Below, piece after piece: positions 1 through 9,510 of a stretch of DNA of 37,033 nt. Source of the DNA: Thermoplasmata archaeon M9B2D (GTDB lineage Archaea; Thermoplasmatota; E2; DHVEG-1). Within the stretch, counting starts at the first letter, position 1; each line of letters begins with the position of its first letter. The stretch spans positions 1 to 37,033 of the forward strand of contig MUGD01000023.1 in the NCBI GenBank assembly GCA_002900555.1, read 5' to 3'. Both the position numbers and the translations under genes were made by a program. The notes below the pieces were generated by a model that had not been told where the DNA came from, made no database searches, and saw only the letters and a list, made by a program, of their open reading frames with translations.

Positions 1-481
1 GTGCTGCCCAGATCGGTTGTCCAGGTTCACGGTAGACTTCACCGTTGATGGTAAAGACGCTCATCCAGTCGTCTGCTTGGTAGTGTCCTTCGACGGTGAC
101 TGTGGTGTTGACCAGACCAAAGAGTTCGTCTATCACCAGTTCAAGTTCTCCATCCTCGTCGTAATCCACTGCAGATGTAGCTGTAGTAATATACCAAATT
201 GGACCGAAATGGAGTTCAACAGATTCGATGTAGAAGTTTGTTCCATCATAGGTCATAACGCCAGTCAGTTCCGAGAGATTCGCACCGCCTTTGCAGATTC
301 CAAGCATGTCCCGGATTTGGTACATCAACCGTTGCATCATGCCATCGCCAGTAGGCGCTGATTGGTATTGGTTTTTTTCCACCTGGCATTGAGAGTTACC
401 AGCCTGTTCTCCAACAGCCGCAACAACCCCTGAGAAAAGGAGGAAGGCTGCGATCGCGACAATTAGTAGTTTCCCTTTCAT
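1..481 (-). CDS. Secreted protein, C-terminus off the window
   Basis: An open frame starts with ATG at 479-481 and runs leftward off the window without a stop; 160 codons are visible. The first 22 or so residues form a signal peptide (basic MKGK, hydrophobic core, then VVAAVGEQ). The mature part has a Cys (CQV), a second Cys in a GICKGG stretch, and a D/E-rich DYDEDGELE segment that resembles a calcium-binding loop. A short AAGGT site lies 9-13 nt ahead of the start. I do not recognise the family. The protein is probably exported, and may be an OB-fold or beta-rich secreted protein, but that part is a guess. Confidence 0.75.
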   Translation of the reverse strand, partial: MKGKLLIVAIAAFLLFSGVVAAVGEQAGNSQCQVEKNQYQSAPTGDGMMQRLMYQIRDMLGICKGGANLSELTGVMTYDGTNFYIESVELHFGPIWYITTATSAVDYDEDGELELVIDELFGLVNTTVTVEGHYQADDWMSVFTINGEVYREPGQPIWAA

Positions 482-784
482 GTTTTCATACCTTCATTTG
501 TTCTTAAACTAAGATACTTCTTTACATTATATATGGTTTTACCCAAATCCCACCAGAATTTCCCCCATATTTTTCCATAGGAAGGAGCCATTGATATTCT
601 TTGATACGCTCAGTAGTTAAGAACCATTAAAAAAAATGTTCATATCTTTATTTATTAGGGTTATATTCCTTCCGTATCTTCAATAAATTCATCATGCATT
701 TTTTATCCGTGTAAAAATTTATATAGTATTCGTTCTTCTGATATCATAGCCTATCTAAGTTCATATAGTAAGGAGAAGATACAT
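482..784. promoter_or_regulatory. Divergent promoter region
   Basis: About 300 bases without a gene separate two divergently transcribed secreted-protein genes. A TATA-like element for the minus gene lies at about 521-540 (ATATATAATG read on the minus strand). One for the plus gene lies at about 714-725 (AAATTTATATAG), and its ribosome site AGGAG is at 771-775. The middle is AT-rich and shows no other structure that I can support. Confidence 0.5.
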
Positions 785-1225
785 ATGAGAAATATGAGAA
801 AAATCACAACCATAGGTATGTGCTTTGTATTCCTAGGCGTATCGATTGCATCTGCAGCAGCGGACCTAACACAACAACACCCTCAATGCTTGACCATTGA
901 TCCAACGGGAACATTTCAGGGTAACATAGGGATTCCCGAACACCAAGGTCAAAACGAAACAATAGTAGGGACGATAAACGGGTCCTACTGGCTGCGAATT
1001 CGCGGAGGCAGATTTACCAGTGATTGGCAGACAGATAATAGAACAGGAACCATAAGAGGTGTATTTGGAAGACACTTGCTGGTTGGAAGAATCTCGACAA
1101 TGGTAAATGACACGGAGCGATCACTACCCATTGTAGGGTTTCTAAAGGCTCAGAACTACTCGTTCATCGGGAGGTTCATGGCACCGGTTGGTCCTGCATT
1201 GTATTTCTGGGGAACCTACACCTAA
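785..1225 (+). CDS. Small secreted protein of unknown function
   Basis: This 146-residue protein starts at the ATG that follows an AGGAG site by 9 nt. Residues 1-26 form a signal peptide ending near ASAAADL. The rest is rich in Gly, Thr and aromatic residues with regular short beta-like blocks (GTFQGNIG, GTINGSYW, GTIRGVFG, VGFLKAQN, GTYT), so a small beta-barrel or beta-sandwich fold is likely. There are four NxS/T sequons. I do not recognise a named family. It is followed by a T-rich terminator and then by a gene for another envelope protein on the same strand. Confidence 0.7.
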   Translation: MRNMRKITTIGMCFVFLGVSIASAAADLTQQHPQCLTIDPTGTFQGNIGIPEHQGQNETIVGTINGSYWLRIRGGRFTSDWQTDNRTGTIRGVFGRHLLVGRISTMVNDTERSLPIVGFLKAQNYSFIGRFMAPVGPALYFWGTYT

Positions 1226-1227
1226 AC

Positions 1228-1241
1228 TTTTTTCTTTTTTT
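1228..1241 (+). terminator. T-run terminator
   Basis: Two runs of six and seven T residues separated by one C follow the stop codon of the secreted-protein gene directly. U-tracts of this kind are the usual archaeal termination signal. Confidence 0.5.
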
Positions 1242-1345
1242 ACCCTAGGATTGTCGTAACGTTGCATCTTCTCATAGCAAAACTTATGTCCAAGATGCGT
1301 ATTACCGATTCCAAAACGCAACAATTGAAAATGAGGAGATTCATT

Positions 1346-2626
1346 ATGAAACTAAAAGTATTCCCACTAATACTATTACTCTTAGGAGTTTTGATATTTT
1401 TCCCCACTGTTATCGCGCAGCCTTCCATCATGATAACGGAGTATACGCTGGATCCAGAGATACTTCTGCCAGGCGATCGCGCGGTATTAACACTTCATAT
1501 ACGAAACGGGGAAACTATCGCCACACAGACGACCACCTATGTCTCAGGTGGAGAAACGACTACTACACAACGCACCCTTGGAGCAACCATCGATGCGCTC
1601 CGAATCCTTCCCGTGCAGTCAGGGGAAAAACAGATACGGGCGACGACCCAATACAACAACATCGGTTTTCTTGCTGCAGGAACAGGGATGTCAGTGAGTT
1701 TTGAACTTGTGGCTGATACAAACATCAGCGAGGGCGTGTACTTTCCCATAGTCGATATCGATGTAGGAGGTGGAACTGACCTTAGCTATCCTCTTCTTAT
1801 GAAGGTGAGTAATGCGTCGGTGGACATCATCCAAAAAAGCGTACCTGCGAAAGTATCAAGAGGTGGTACAACAGAGCTTATCATCACCGTTGTAAATAAA
1901 AGAGCCAATGCCGTAAAAGAAGTCATTATTCATCCCCATAGTGATTCAGTCGAATTTGTCCCTCAACGCTATTTCCTTGGTTCGCTTGCACAAGGGACAT
2001 CTCAAGACATTATTTTTTCTGTTAAACCGCTTGGGACCGGTGAAAAGAATCTTAGTTTTGAATTGAGCTATAAAAACGGTGATAATATGCATGCAAGCAC
2101 CCTCGTCGTGCCTATCACTGTTATCGAGGCGTTAGACGTCGCACCAATCATCACAAACTTCCCGGTCAGCATAACAAAGGGGGGCTCATCACGGATTAGC
2201 ATCGAGGCGTATAACGCGAAAACAGAAAGAATAACAGGGGTTCTTATCACCCCAATCAGCAATGCAACGGTCATCCCCTCGCAGTATTTTATTGGATCCA
2301 TGGACCCTGATGATGTCTTCTCCGCTTCATTTGATATCTATACCGATTCCCTTGATTACGGGAAGTACCTCATCGGGTTTATCGTCTCATTTAAACAAGG
2401 AAATGATTATTTTGAGACTCCTATTGTGACTAAAGCATTTAGCGTCGTCTCCGGCCCAGGAGTCAGTTATGGGATTTCCAGTGGATCAACCAGTCAATCT
2501 GAATCAAATGGCATGTCCTTTGCCCCCTCGTTAGTCACCTGCCTTACACCTATTGTGATTGTCATTGTTGTTGGTGTTCTTGTATTATTCTTTTACATGC
2601 GATGGAAAAAACGGCGGACGGCATGA
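1346..2626 (+). CDS. COG1361-type membrane-anchored surface protein
   Basis: This is a 426-residue protein. I chose the ATG at 1346 because GAGGAG lies 8 nt upstream and the protein then begins with a clean signal peptide (MKLKVFPLILLLLGVLIFF, cleavage near VIAQP). Upstream in-frame Met codons at 1262 and 1331 would put charged residues before it. The body has three repeated Ig/NEW1-like beta domains with phrases such as LLPGDRAVLTLHIRN, VSRGGTTELIITVVN and ITKGGSSRISIEAYN, which are typical of COG1361. A C-terminal helix (about residues 395-420) followed by RWKKRR anchors it with the domain outside. Its stop overlaps the start of the ABC ATPase gene, so it is translationally coupled to a MacB-like transporter and is probably its extracytoplasmic partner. 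Confidence 0.8.
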   Translation: MKLKVFPLILLLLGVLIFFPTVIAQPSIMITEYTLDPEILLPGDRAVLTLHIRNGETIATQTTTYVSGGETTTTQRTLGATIDALRILPVQSGEKQIRATTQYNNIGFLAAGTGMSVSFELVADTNISEGVYFPIVDIDVGGGTDLSYPLLMKVSNASVDIIQKSVPAKVSRGGTTELIITVVNKRANAVKEVIIHPHSDSVEFVPQRYFLGSLAQGTSQDIIFSVKPLGTGEKNLSFELSYKNGDNMHASTLVVPITVIEALDVAPIITNFPVSITKGGSSRISIEAYNAKTERITGVLITPISNATVIPSQYFIGSMDPDDVFSASFDIYTDSLDYGKYLIGFIVSFKQGNDYFETPIVTKAFSVVSGPGVSYGISSGSTSQSESNGMSFAPSLVTCLTPIVIVIVVGVLVLFFYMRWKKRRTA

Positions 2627-3309
2627 TGAGTACGGATGTCATCGTCACAGAGAATCTCTCAAAGACCTATGGAAAACCACCTCTGCAGGTTTTCGCCCTA
2701 CGGCAGACAAACCTATATATCAAACAGGGGGACTATATCGCAATCATCGGTCCATCTGGTTCAGGGAAATCCACGCTGATGAACCTCCTTGGTTGTCTGG
2801 ATAAACCGACGTCAGGTAAGATCTTCATAGACGGGTTTGATGTCTCAAGATTAAACGAAAATGAGCTTGCACGGATCCGAAGGGAAAAGATAGGATTTAT
2901 TTTTCAGAAATATAACCTCATACCGACCTTAAATGCACTAGAGAATGTTGAACTGTCGATGGGATTCGCAGGAGTTGACAGCCAGCTGCGGACCGAGAAT
3001 GCACGGAAGCTTCTGGAGATGGTTGACCTTTCAAAACGTTTGACTCATAAACCATCGGAAATGAGTGGTGGTGAGCAGCAACGTGTCGCAATCGCTCGTG
3101 CTCTAGCGAACAATCCTTCCATCATTCTTGCGGATGAACCGACAGGAAATGTCGATACAAGGTCAGGGGAGAATATTATGAGTATTCTTGAAGAGATCAA
3201 TCGGAAGGGTGAGACGGTCATTGTCGTAACTCATAATATGATGATTGCACAGCGTGCGAAACGAGTGCTTCGTATCCAAGATGGTATGGTAACGGAAAAA
3301 TATGTTTAA
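2623..3309 (+). CDS. MacB/LolD-type ABC transporter ATP-binding protein
   Basis: This ATPase of about 228 residues is the motor of an export or lipoprotein-release type ABC system. Seen in the sequence: Walker [10 protein letters not shown] near residue 45, Q-loop [12 protein letters not shown], signature MSGGEQQR and Walker [11 protein letters not shown] followed by VDTRSG, all in the form usual for the MacB/LolD branch. The start is placed at the ATG that overlaps the upstream TGA (ATGA). An in-frame ATG at 2602 would add seven residues, and one at 2626 is also possible. It overlaps the permease gene by 8 nt, so the three genes form a tight operon. Confidence 0.9.
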   Translation: MMSTDVIVTENLSKTYGKPPLQVFALRQTNLYIKQGDYIAIIGPSGSGKSTLMNLLGCLDKPTSGKIFIDGFDVSRLNENELARIRREKIGFIFQKYNLIPTLNALENVELSMGFAGVDSQLRTENARKLLEMVDLSKRLTHKPSEMSGGEQQRVAIARALANNPSIILADEPTGNVDTRSGENIMSILEEINRKGETVIVVTHNMMIAQRAKRVLRIQDGMVTEKYV

Positions 3310-4516
3310 AGATCATGTGAAACTCGCGATAAAAAATCTACGGCATCGAATGTCCCGATCGTTACTGACGCTGCTTGGTATCGCGATTGGTATCATGGCA
3401 ATCATTTCATTAATGGCTCTTGGGGAAGGTATGCAACAAGCCGTCACTGGAGAGCTATCTTCCCTTTCCGATGTCATCGTTGTATCGACCGGTGGAGGTT
3501 TTTTTTCAACATTTGGTGGTGGTGGGGGATTATCGAGTGAATATTTCACGGACCGTGATATCGCAACCGTAGAGCGAACCCCGGGAGTTCGGGATGTCAG
3601 CACCCAGCTTTCTGCATCTGCTTTAGCAGAGTATAACGGGAAAAAGACTTTGGTGTCTCTTACCGGGATGGATGTCCTTGTCATGAATCTTCAATATTCG
3701 AGCCAACGACTTGAAGCAGGAGATTTTCTTAACGAAAACGATCAAAATAAAATAATGATTGGGTACGGGATTGCCCATGACACCTTCGATGCTGATGTTT
3801 CTGTCGGTGGGCGAATCATGATTAATGGAAAAAAATTTTTTGTCGGTGGCATTTTTGCAAAACAGGGGATGAGCGGGTTTTCTTCTGATAGTCTTCTTCT
3901 GATGAACCAACGTGATTTTAAAAAATTAACAGGGCAAAGTAACATCAGCATCATCTATTTGCGGGTCAACGACATCAATGATGTCGAACCAATCGCTGTA
4001 AGTATCCAGGATGCGATTAATCAAAACCATGGGCGGAAGGATTTTGCAGATGCGACGACAATGACCTCTGTCTTAGAGACGGTCCAGTCGATTATCGGCA
4101 TCCTTCAACTTGTGTTGGTTGCGATTGCATCTATTGCTCTTGTGGTCGCCTCTATTGGGATTATGAATACAATGCTTACCTCGGTGATGGAAAGAACCAG
4201 GGAGATTGGAATTATGAAAGCAATCGGTGCAACAAATCAGGATATCATGAGTATCTTTATCATCGAGGGAATACTAGTAAGCAGTATCGGAGGTATTGTT
4301 GGAATTATCCTTGGTGTCTTTGGATCGCAGGCACTGACCGTGATGCTTAACAATTTTATGATGATGGGTGATTCATCAGGCCTTGCTCCTGTGATCACGC
4401 TTATTTCTGTGGTTCTTGCAGTCACGGTCTCCCTTATCGTTGGGGTACTTTCAAGTCTATATCCTGCGTGGAAGGCCGCTCGGATGAGCCCGATAGAAGC
4501 AGTACGCTACGAATAA
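3302..4516 (+). CDS. MacB/FtsX-type ABC transporter permease
   Basis: This 404-residue membrane protein has the MacB layout. There is an N-terminal membrane helix (residues about 20-42), a large extracytoplasmic MacB_PCD domain (about 45-250) and three C-terminal helices of the FtsX domain (about 265-395). Family marks include the opening phrase AIKNLRHRMSRSLLTLLGI, TREIGIMKAIGATNQDI before the second helix, and the ending YPAWKAARMSPIEAVRYE. It overlaps the ATPase gene. With the COG1361 protein it should form an envelope transporter acting on a lipid, peptide or surface-protein substrate; the substrate is not visible. Confidence 0.9.
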   Translation: MFKDHVKLAIKNLRHRMSRSLLTLLGIAIGIMAIISLMALGEGMQQAVTGELSSLSDVIVVSTGGGFFSTFGGGGGLSSEYFTDRDIATVERTPGVRDVSTQLSASALAEYNGKKTLVSLTGMDVLVMNLQYSSQRLEAGDFLNENDQNKIMIGYGIAHDTFDADVSVGGRIMINGKKFFVGGIFAKQGMSGFSSDSLLLMNQRDFKKLTGQSNISIIYLRVNDINDVEPIAVSIQDAINQNHGRKDFADATTMTSVLETVQSIIGILQLVLVAIASIALVVASIGIMNTMLTSVMERTREIGIMKAIGATNQDIMSIFIIEGILVSSIGGIVGIILGVFGSQALTVMLNNFMMMGDSSGLAPVITLISVVLAVTVSLIVGVLSSLYPAWKAARMSPIEAVRYE

Positions 4517-4572
4517 TACAAGCTTTCTCTAAGAAAATACCTTAATACCCCATATGGTATGCCTGCTTGAGT

Positions 4573-5562
4573 ATGAGACCTTCTCTCTTTAATAAAATTC
4601 TTTGTGAAAAACAGTTGCTTTTACCTCCACTCAGCGGATATACTGATTATCCTTTTCGTGTGATTCTTGCAGGTTTTCATCCTCCCTTTATCATCACTGA
4701 GATGGCGAATGCCCGAGCCATTCTTCAGAAGAATCGGCGGACCATGCAGATACTTACAATTGCTGAAGGGGACCACTGCAACGGGGTTCAGCTTATTGGA
4801 AGTATCCCGGAGTATATGCGAAAGGCAGCGGAAGTCGTTGAAGGTTTTGGTTTTGACTACATCGACATTAACATGGGCTGTACCGCACGAAAAATCGCAT
4901 GTCGTGGTGAAGGGATCGGTCTGATGAAACAGGAACAACGCGCCTGCGACATCGTTACAGCGATTTCCGATGCAGTGGACCTTCCCGTGACCTGTAAATT
5001 ACGTCTCGGGCCATCCAAACACGCCATCAACGTCTTGTCTTTTTCAAAAAGTTTAGTCGATGCCGGTGCCGTTGCCCTTACCATTCATGGACGAAGTGGG
5101 GAGAAAAAATTTGGAGTACCACTGGATCTGGACGTCATACGAACTGCGGTAGAAACCCTCGCAGTCCCTGTTATCGCCAATGGTGGAATCTCCACCGGGG
5201 CTGAAGCAGAGATGATGATTCAGAAGACTGGTGCAGCAGCGGTGATGCCAGGGCGAGGGCTCCTTGGGAACCCCTGGGTAATTCCTGAGATATTGTGCCG
5301 GTTGTCCCATCAGCCATATACACCACCACCCTTAGACCAGAAAAAAGACGTGTGCCACACCCATCTTGCATTGTTGGAATCATTTTATGGTGAACGACAG
5401 GCAGTCCTCCGCATGCGAAGTATCCTACCACATTATTTTTCATCATGTGCTTTTATCAAAGAGCTTAAAAAAGAGGTTCAACATCTAACAACGACCAAAG
5501 AGATCAATCTCTTAATGGAACGAATTCAAGAGAGTGACACCACGAGTATCTATAGAAAGTAA
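4573..5562 (+). CDS. tRNA-dihydrouridine synthase family protein
   Basis: This FMN-dependent TIM-barrel enzyme of about 329 residues should reduce uridine to dihydrouridine in tRNA. Dus hallmarks are seen in order: PLSGYTDYPFR at the start, GVQLIGS, YIDINMGC with the catalytic-type Cys, a GEGIGLMKQ loop, VTCKLRLG, LTIHGRS, and the phosphate-binding end VIANGGIST with MPGRGLLGNPW. The family normally has Pro after the catalytic Cys, but here it is Thr (GCTARK). I use the ATG at 4573. A TTG at 4567 is in frame, and a TATA-like AATACCTTAATACC about 28 nt upstream would fit a short or absent leader. It is convergent with the next gene, 25 nt away. Confidence 0.85.
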   Translation: MRPSLFNKILCEKQLLLPPLSGYTDYPFRVILAGFHPPFIITEMANARAILQKNRRTMQILTIAEGDHCNGVQLIGSIPEYMRKAAEVVEGFGFDYIDINMGCTARKIACRGEGIGLMKQEQRACDIVTAISDAVDLPVTCKLRLGPSKHAINVLSFSKSLVDAGAVALTIHGRSGEKKFGVPLDLDVIRTAVETLAVPVIANGGISTGAEAEMMIQKTGAAAVMPGRGLLGNPWVIPEILCRLSHQPYTPPPLDQKKDVCHTHLALLESFYGERQAVLRMRSILPHYFSSCAFIKELKKEVQHLTTTKEINLLMERIQESDTTSIYRK

Positions 5563-5587
5563 ACAGCGTCTTTTACCTCTCTTTTTC

Positions 5588-6406
5588 CTAGAACCCTGAG
5601 ATCGTCTGTGGCAGAAGCGAGGGGTCAAATTCCGATGGAAGCTGTTTTTTTGTCGCGTATTGATACATTGCTGCGACATATATCCCGTTGGTCGCTGATG
5701 CAACAACACCGATGACTGCCCAGTAGAGAAACGCACATAGAAAACCAATGACCACTGCAGTCATACTTCCAAGGGATACACCAAGGATGATTGGCAGAAT
5801 CCCAAGCAGTGCAAGCAAGAAAAAGATAAAGGTAAATCCAAACGATCCGATGATGGTCTCACCCCAGGTTTGCTTAAACAGCGAAGCACTCCGCCGAATA
5901 GAGGACGCAACCCCTTTTTTCTCATAGATGAGAACCGGGATGATAAAGAACGTGACATAGGTCCATGCGATACCAAAAACCCCTGCGACAAGTCGTCCAA
6001 CCCACCCTCCTCTCTCGCGGATCGCCTGCAGGATCATACCAATGGTCGCTGAGATAATCGCCCATATGAGAATCCTCCCTATGTTCTGAGAGGCGATACG
6101 CAGTCCATCAGAGACTGTTGGGTCACCACCGGTTAATCGAATGTTCGCACAGGCGATAATAGCGGTGTTAAAGAAAATGACAATGAAAAACAAAATAAAG
6201 TAAATCACAACCATCAGAGCGACCCAAAGCCAGCCTGATGTTTCAAACGAAGGTAACCCTAAAAACCAAAATCCAGCAAAGAACGAAAGTAAAAGGATAA
6301 CGCACGCAAAAAAAGAGAGAACCGGAAAGATCATGATCTCTTTGTCTTTTCGTAGCACGCCAAGGCTTGTTTTCATAAGCTGCCAACTACGTCCAATTTT
6401 TCCCAT
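5588..6406 (-). CDS. Polytopic membrane protein, DUF6159-like
   Basis: This is a 272-residue integral membrane protein with about six hydrophobic segments and the opening MGKIGRSWQLMKTSLGVLRKD, which is typical of DUF6159-like membrane proteins. The frame could extend upstream to 6529. I chose 6406 because the family begins here and because a TATA-like TTTATTAA lies about 28 nt upstream, consistent with a leaderless transcript. Conserved features include RRSASLFKQTWGET before the fourth helix and a Gly-rich membrane segment. No catalytic motif is visible and its function is unknown. Confidence 0.7.
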   Translation of the reverse strand: MGKIGRSWQLMKTSLGVLRKDKEIMIFPVLSFFACVILLLSFFAGFWFLGLPSFETSGWLWVALMVVIYFILFFIVIFFNTAIIACANIRLTGGDPTVSDGLRIASQNIGRILIWAIISATIGMILQAIRERGGWVGRLVAGVFGIAWTYVTFFIIPVLIYEKKGVASSIRRSASLFKQTWGETIIGSFGFTFIFFLLALLGILPIILGVSLGSMTAVVIGFLCAFLYWAVIGVVASATNGIYVAAMYQYATKKQLPSEFDPSLLPQTISGF

Positions 6407-6426
6407 AACAGCCCATAACCACAGAC

Positions 6427-6438
6427 ACGTTAATAAAC
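6427..6438 (-). promoter_or_regulatory. TATA box of a leaderless gene
   Basis: On the minus strand CGTTTATTAACG is centred about 27 nt ahead of the ATG at 6406. That spacing places the expected transcription start at or beside the start codon. Confidence 0.45.
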
Positions 6439-6541
6439 GTATCACCAACAGCAAAAAAAGATATCGAACAGATGGGGACAAAGAAATATTTCGCTTTTGA
6501 ACCAATCCCAAATCGACGTGCATTGTCACAAGGTTCCTCTA

Positions 6542-7561
6542 TTATATATGGTTCAAAGACACTGTTTTCTGTGCTGAAAAGAATTCTGATGGGCGGGTAC
6601 GAACATTCCATCCTGCTTCAGTGAGTATGCGAGTACAATCCTTCACGCTCATACCTCGTTTCTTTTCCGTCTGTTTTATCGTATCCCGTGGATTGGAACC
6701 AACCTCCGCCCACAATAGATTCGCTCCCGCAAAGGCACCAAGGGTATTTGGTTCATGGGTGCAATTTCCCACGATGGTATCGTTCAGAGCAAGGCGTACA
6801 ACTGCAAGGATTAAAGCCATTTTTGACTCTGAGACAATTCCGTGATGAGCTAAGGACGTCAACGGGATGGGGATGCGACGTGCCGCTCCACTGTACACAG
6901 GCGTAACATCTCGGGTTATGAGTGTTTTTTCAACAAGTTCATCGATGGAATGTTCGGATCCTACTGGTTCAAGACAGGTGCCAACAAGTAGTCCGGCTTC
7001 GCGGGCGTTTTCCATTGTTTGCAGTCGTTTTTTGATAGGAATCCTTGTCTGTTTTCCTTCCCCTAACCGAACCGCATGGTAAATCCCAGAAAACCCAACT
7101 TGTTTTAACTCCTGCGCCTGTACTTCAGTAAAGTCACCGATATTCGCAATAAGAACTGTCTCTGTCTTTAACGCCTGTCGAATCTCTTTTGAGGTTTCAA
7201 TAAACCGCTCAAATGGGTAATTTGCCGTCGTCATCAAATAAATCGCGTTTGCATTCTCTGCTTCGAATTGTCGGGCTTGAGCAATCGCATCTTCAACAGC
7301 AAGCTCAACAGACTCCTGGAACACCTTATTTTTTGCGGAAAATGAACAAAACAGGCAGTTTTTTGGGCAGGGGGAAATATTTAAGCCTATTTGCGTGTGA
7401 ACCTCTGCTGCCCCATTGCTTACCTGCATTGATTTTTCCCGCGCAGCCCACAGAAGATGCAGGGATTCCTTTGAAAACAACGGGACGTTAAAAAGTTCCT
7501 TGATTTCTTTTTCTGTCAATGTATCGCCTGCTAAGGATTTTTCAATGATGTTCTGGATCAT
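6542..7561 (-). CDS. BioB/HydE/PylB-like radical SAM protein
   Basis: This is a radical SAM enzyme of about 339 residues. The [4Fe-4S] motif CPKNCLFC (Cx3Cx2C) is seen near residue 56, followed by later elements of the BioB-like barrel: IYLMTTANYPFERF, VLIANIGDF, GIYHAVRLGEG, VGTCLEPVGSEHS and RRIPIPLT. The ATG at 7561 follows a good AGGAGAAGG site; the frame continues upstream but that stretch does not look like protein. It is the last gene of the feo-like operon, 23 nt after feoB. Known relatives include biotin synthase, HydE, PylB and HmdB; I cannot assign one of these. No biotin, hydrogenase or pyrrolysine genes are in the window, so the substrate is open. Confidence 0.8.
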   Translation of the reverse strand: MIQNIIEKSLAGDTLTEKEIKELFNVPLFSKESLHLLWAAREKSMQVSNGAAEVHTQIGLNISPCPKNCLFCSFSAKNKVFQESVELAVEDAIAQARQFEAENANAIYLMTTANYPFERFIETSKEIRQALKTETVLIANIGDFTEVQAQELKQVGFSGIYHAVRLGEGKQTRIPIKKRLQTMENAREAGLLVGTCLEPVGSEHSIDELVEKTLITRDVTPVYSGAARRIPIPLTSLAHHGIVSESKMALILAVVRLALNDTIVGNCTHEPNTLGAFAGANLLWAEVGSNPRDTIKQTEKKRGMSVKDCTRILTEAGWNVRTRPSEFFSAQKTVSLNHI

Positions 7562-7584
7562 ATCCTTCTCCTGTTTGTGGTTTT

Positions 7585-9504
7585 CTACATGAATACAGTT
7601 AGTATACGGAATGCAAGTCCACCAATAAAAATAGCGAGGCCTATCTCTACAAATGTGATAAGACCTGCCCGTTTCCATCCTGTTTCTCGTATCAGCGCAG
7701 CGATGGTTGCGATACATGGCACATAGATCATGATAACCAGGGCAAAGACAATCATCTGCACTGGAGACATCACCGAAGGTATATCTGTTGTTCCCGCAGC
7801 AGATATCAAGAGTACCAGAGCTGCTTCTTTTCGTAAGATGCCAAAGATGAACAGAAAACCGGTAAACGCAGGAAGTCCAAGCCAGGCGACCGTCACAGGG
7901 CTTAACGCATCTGAAACCAGTGCAAGCACACCAGTCAGCCGCATCGTTTCGATAATGATACTACCTAGAACGATAAGGGGAAGGGCTGTCAGGAGAAATG
8001 GTTTAAATCGGTTCCATGCCTGTTTTATCACCACTAGAGCCGATGGCAGACGATAGGGTGGCATTTCCATGATAATGCCCACAGACATCCCTGGGAGAAA
8101 CCGGTTCAGGGCTCTTCCTATGAGGAATATCAATGCAAAATCAAAAACATACAGCAGGAGCGCCCATTGGAATCCGAGATATACACCCACCAACCCAAGA
8201 ATCACAACGGTTCGAGCTGAACAGGGGATAAGTGTTGAAAGAAAGATAGCGATGAACCGGTCCCGTTTGGTTTCCATGATGCGGCATCCAACGCAGGCGG
8301 GTACGTTGCAGCCAAAGGCAAGGAGCAGAGGCATGCATGCTTTCCCATGAAGACCAATGGTATGACAGGGACGATCCATGAGATACGCTATTTTTGGCAA
8401 ATATCCCGAATCTTCAAGGAACCCAAGGATCAGGTAGAATGGTAAGATAAACCCTAACGCAATTGAAAGGGTCGCATAGAATCCGACCACTCCGCCGTTC
8501 CAGAGTAATTCGCCCCAGAATCCAGTCATTTCAGGGTTGATACTTTCAAAGAGTTCTTGTATTGTTTGAGAAAGCCATCCGCCAAAATACGACAGAAATA
8601 CAAGAATAGACAGCATGAGAATAAACATCAGAGCATAACCATAAACTCCATGCATGCTAAGTGCGTCTAACCGTTCTCCTAAGGAGGGTTTCTCTGTTTC
8701 CTTGAATGATCGTACTTCTTTTACAATCCGTGCAGCAACCGCATAACGCTCTGAGGCGATTACTGTCGTACACGGCTCCTTATGAATATGAGATATTTCT
8801 GAGGCAAGTATTTTCGCAGCAACAATCGCATCAGGATGTTTTTCAGACACCTTTGATACAATCTCAGGGTCCTGTTCCAATAGTTTTATAGCGGTCCAGC
8901 GGAGGGGATAGCCTATGGAAACTCCACTGAGTAGCCGCTCTAGTTTTTCTATGCGTGTCTCAATTTCCGGACCATAAGAAATAGCATGGTTTTTTTGTAA
9001 TGGTTTTTCATTTGCCTGTTCAAGGGCTTTATCAACGATTTCATGGACACCAATGCCCTTTGGTGCAACTATGGGAACGACCGAGGCGTGAAGGATGTTC
9101 TCAAGTTTTTTTTCATTGATGGAAATACCTTTTTTCCTTGCGACGTCAACAAGGTTTAACGCAATAACAAGCGGCGTGCCCATTTCAAGCAGCTGAAGAG
9201 TAAAAAACAAATTTCGCTCTAGTGCGGTTGCATCGACGACGTTAACGACTACATCTGGATGTTCTAGGGCAATGAACTCTCGTGAGACGATCTCCTCTTG
9301 AGAATAGGTCGAGAGGGAATAGATTCCTGGGAGGTCAATGACCTTGATATGTTTCCCGTGATGGAGAAGCATTCCTTCTGCTTTTTCGACGGTTTTACCT
9401 GGCCAGTTTCCTATAACCTGTCCCATGCCGGTGAGCTGGTTGAAAATGGAGCTTTTTCCAACATTCGCATTTCCTGCAAGGGCGATTACAAGGTCAACGT
9501 CCAT
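7585..9504 (-). CDS. feoB: Ferrous iron transport protein B
   Basis: This 639-residue inner-membrane Fe(II) transporter has a cytosolic G domain. G1 is GNANVGKS (residues 11-18), G3 is DLPG (57-60) and G4 is NLVD (117-120), followed by a helical linker to about residue 285 and then the polytopic core with the two Gate-type segments. The pattern CNVPACVGCRIMETKRDR in the first Gate half is typical of FeoB. It starts 6 nt after the stop of the DtxR-FeoA gene. No good ribosome site is visible, so translational coupling is likely. The length is near the lower end for FeoB. Expression is probably controlled by the upstream regulator in response to iron. Confidence 0.95.
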   Translation of the reverse strand: MDVDLVIALAGNANVGKSSIFNQLTGMGQVIGNWPGKTVEKAEGMLLHHGKHIKVIDLPGIYSLSTYSQEEIVSREFIALEHPDVVVNVVDATALERNLFFTLQLLEMGTPLVIALNLVDVARKKGISINEKKLENILHASVVPIVAPKGIGVHEIVDKALEQANEKPLQKNHAISYGPEIETRIEKLERLLSGVSIGYPLRWTAIKLLEQDPEIVSKVSEKHPDAIVAAKILASEISHIHKEPCTTVIASERYAVAARIVKEVRSFKETEKPSLGERLDALSMHGVYGYALMFILMLSILVFLSYFGGWLSQTIQELFESINPEMTGFWGELLWNGGVVGFYATLSIALGFILPFYLILGFLEDSGYLPKIAYLMDRPCHTIGLHGKACMPLLLAFGCNVPACVGCRIMETKRDRFIAIFLSTLIPCSARTVVILGLVGVYLGFQWALLLYVFDFALIFLIGRALNRFLPGMSVGIIMEMPPYRLPSALVVIKQAWNRFKPFLLTALPLIVLGSIIIETMRLTGVLALVSDALSPVTVAWLGLPAFTGFLFIFGILRKEAALVLLISAAGTTDIPSVMSPVQMIVFALVIMIYVPCIATIAALIRETGWKRAGLITFVEIGLAIFIGGLAFRILTVFM

Positions 9505-9510
9505 AGGTGA

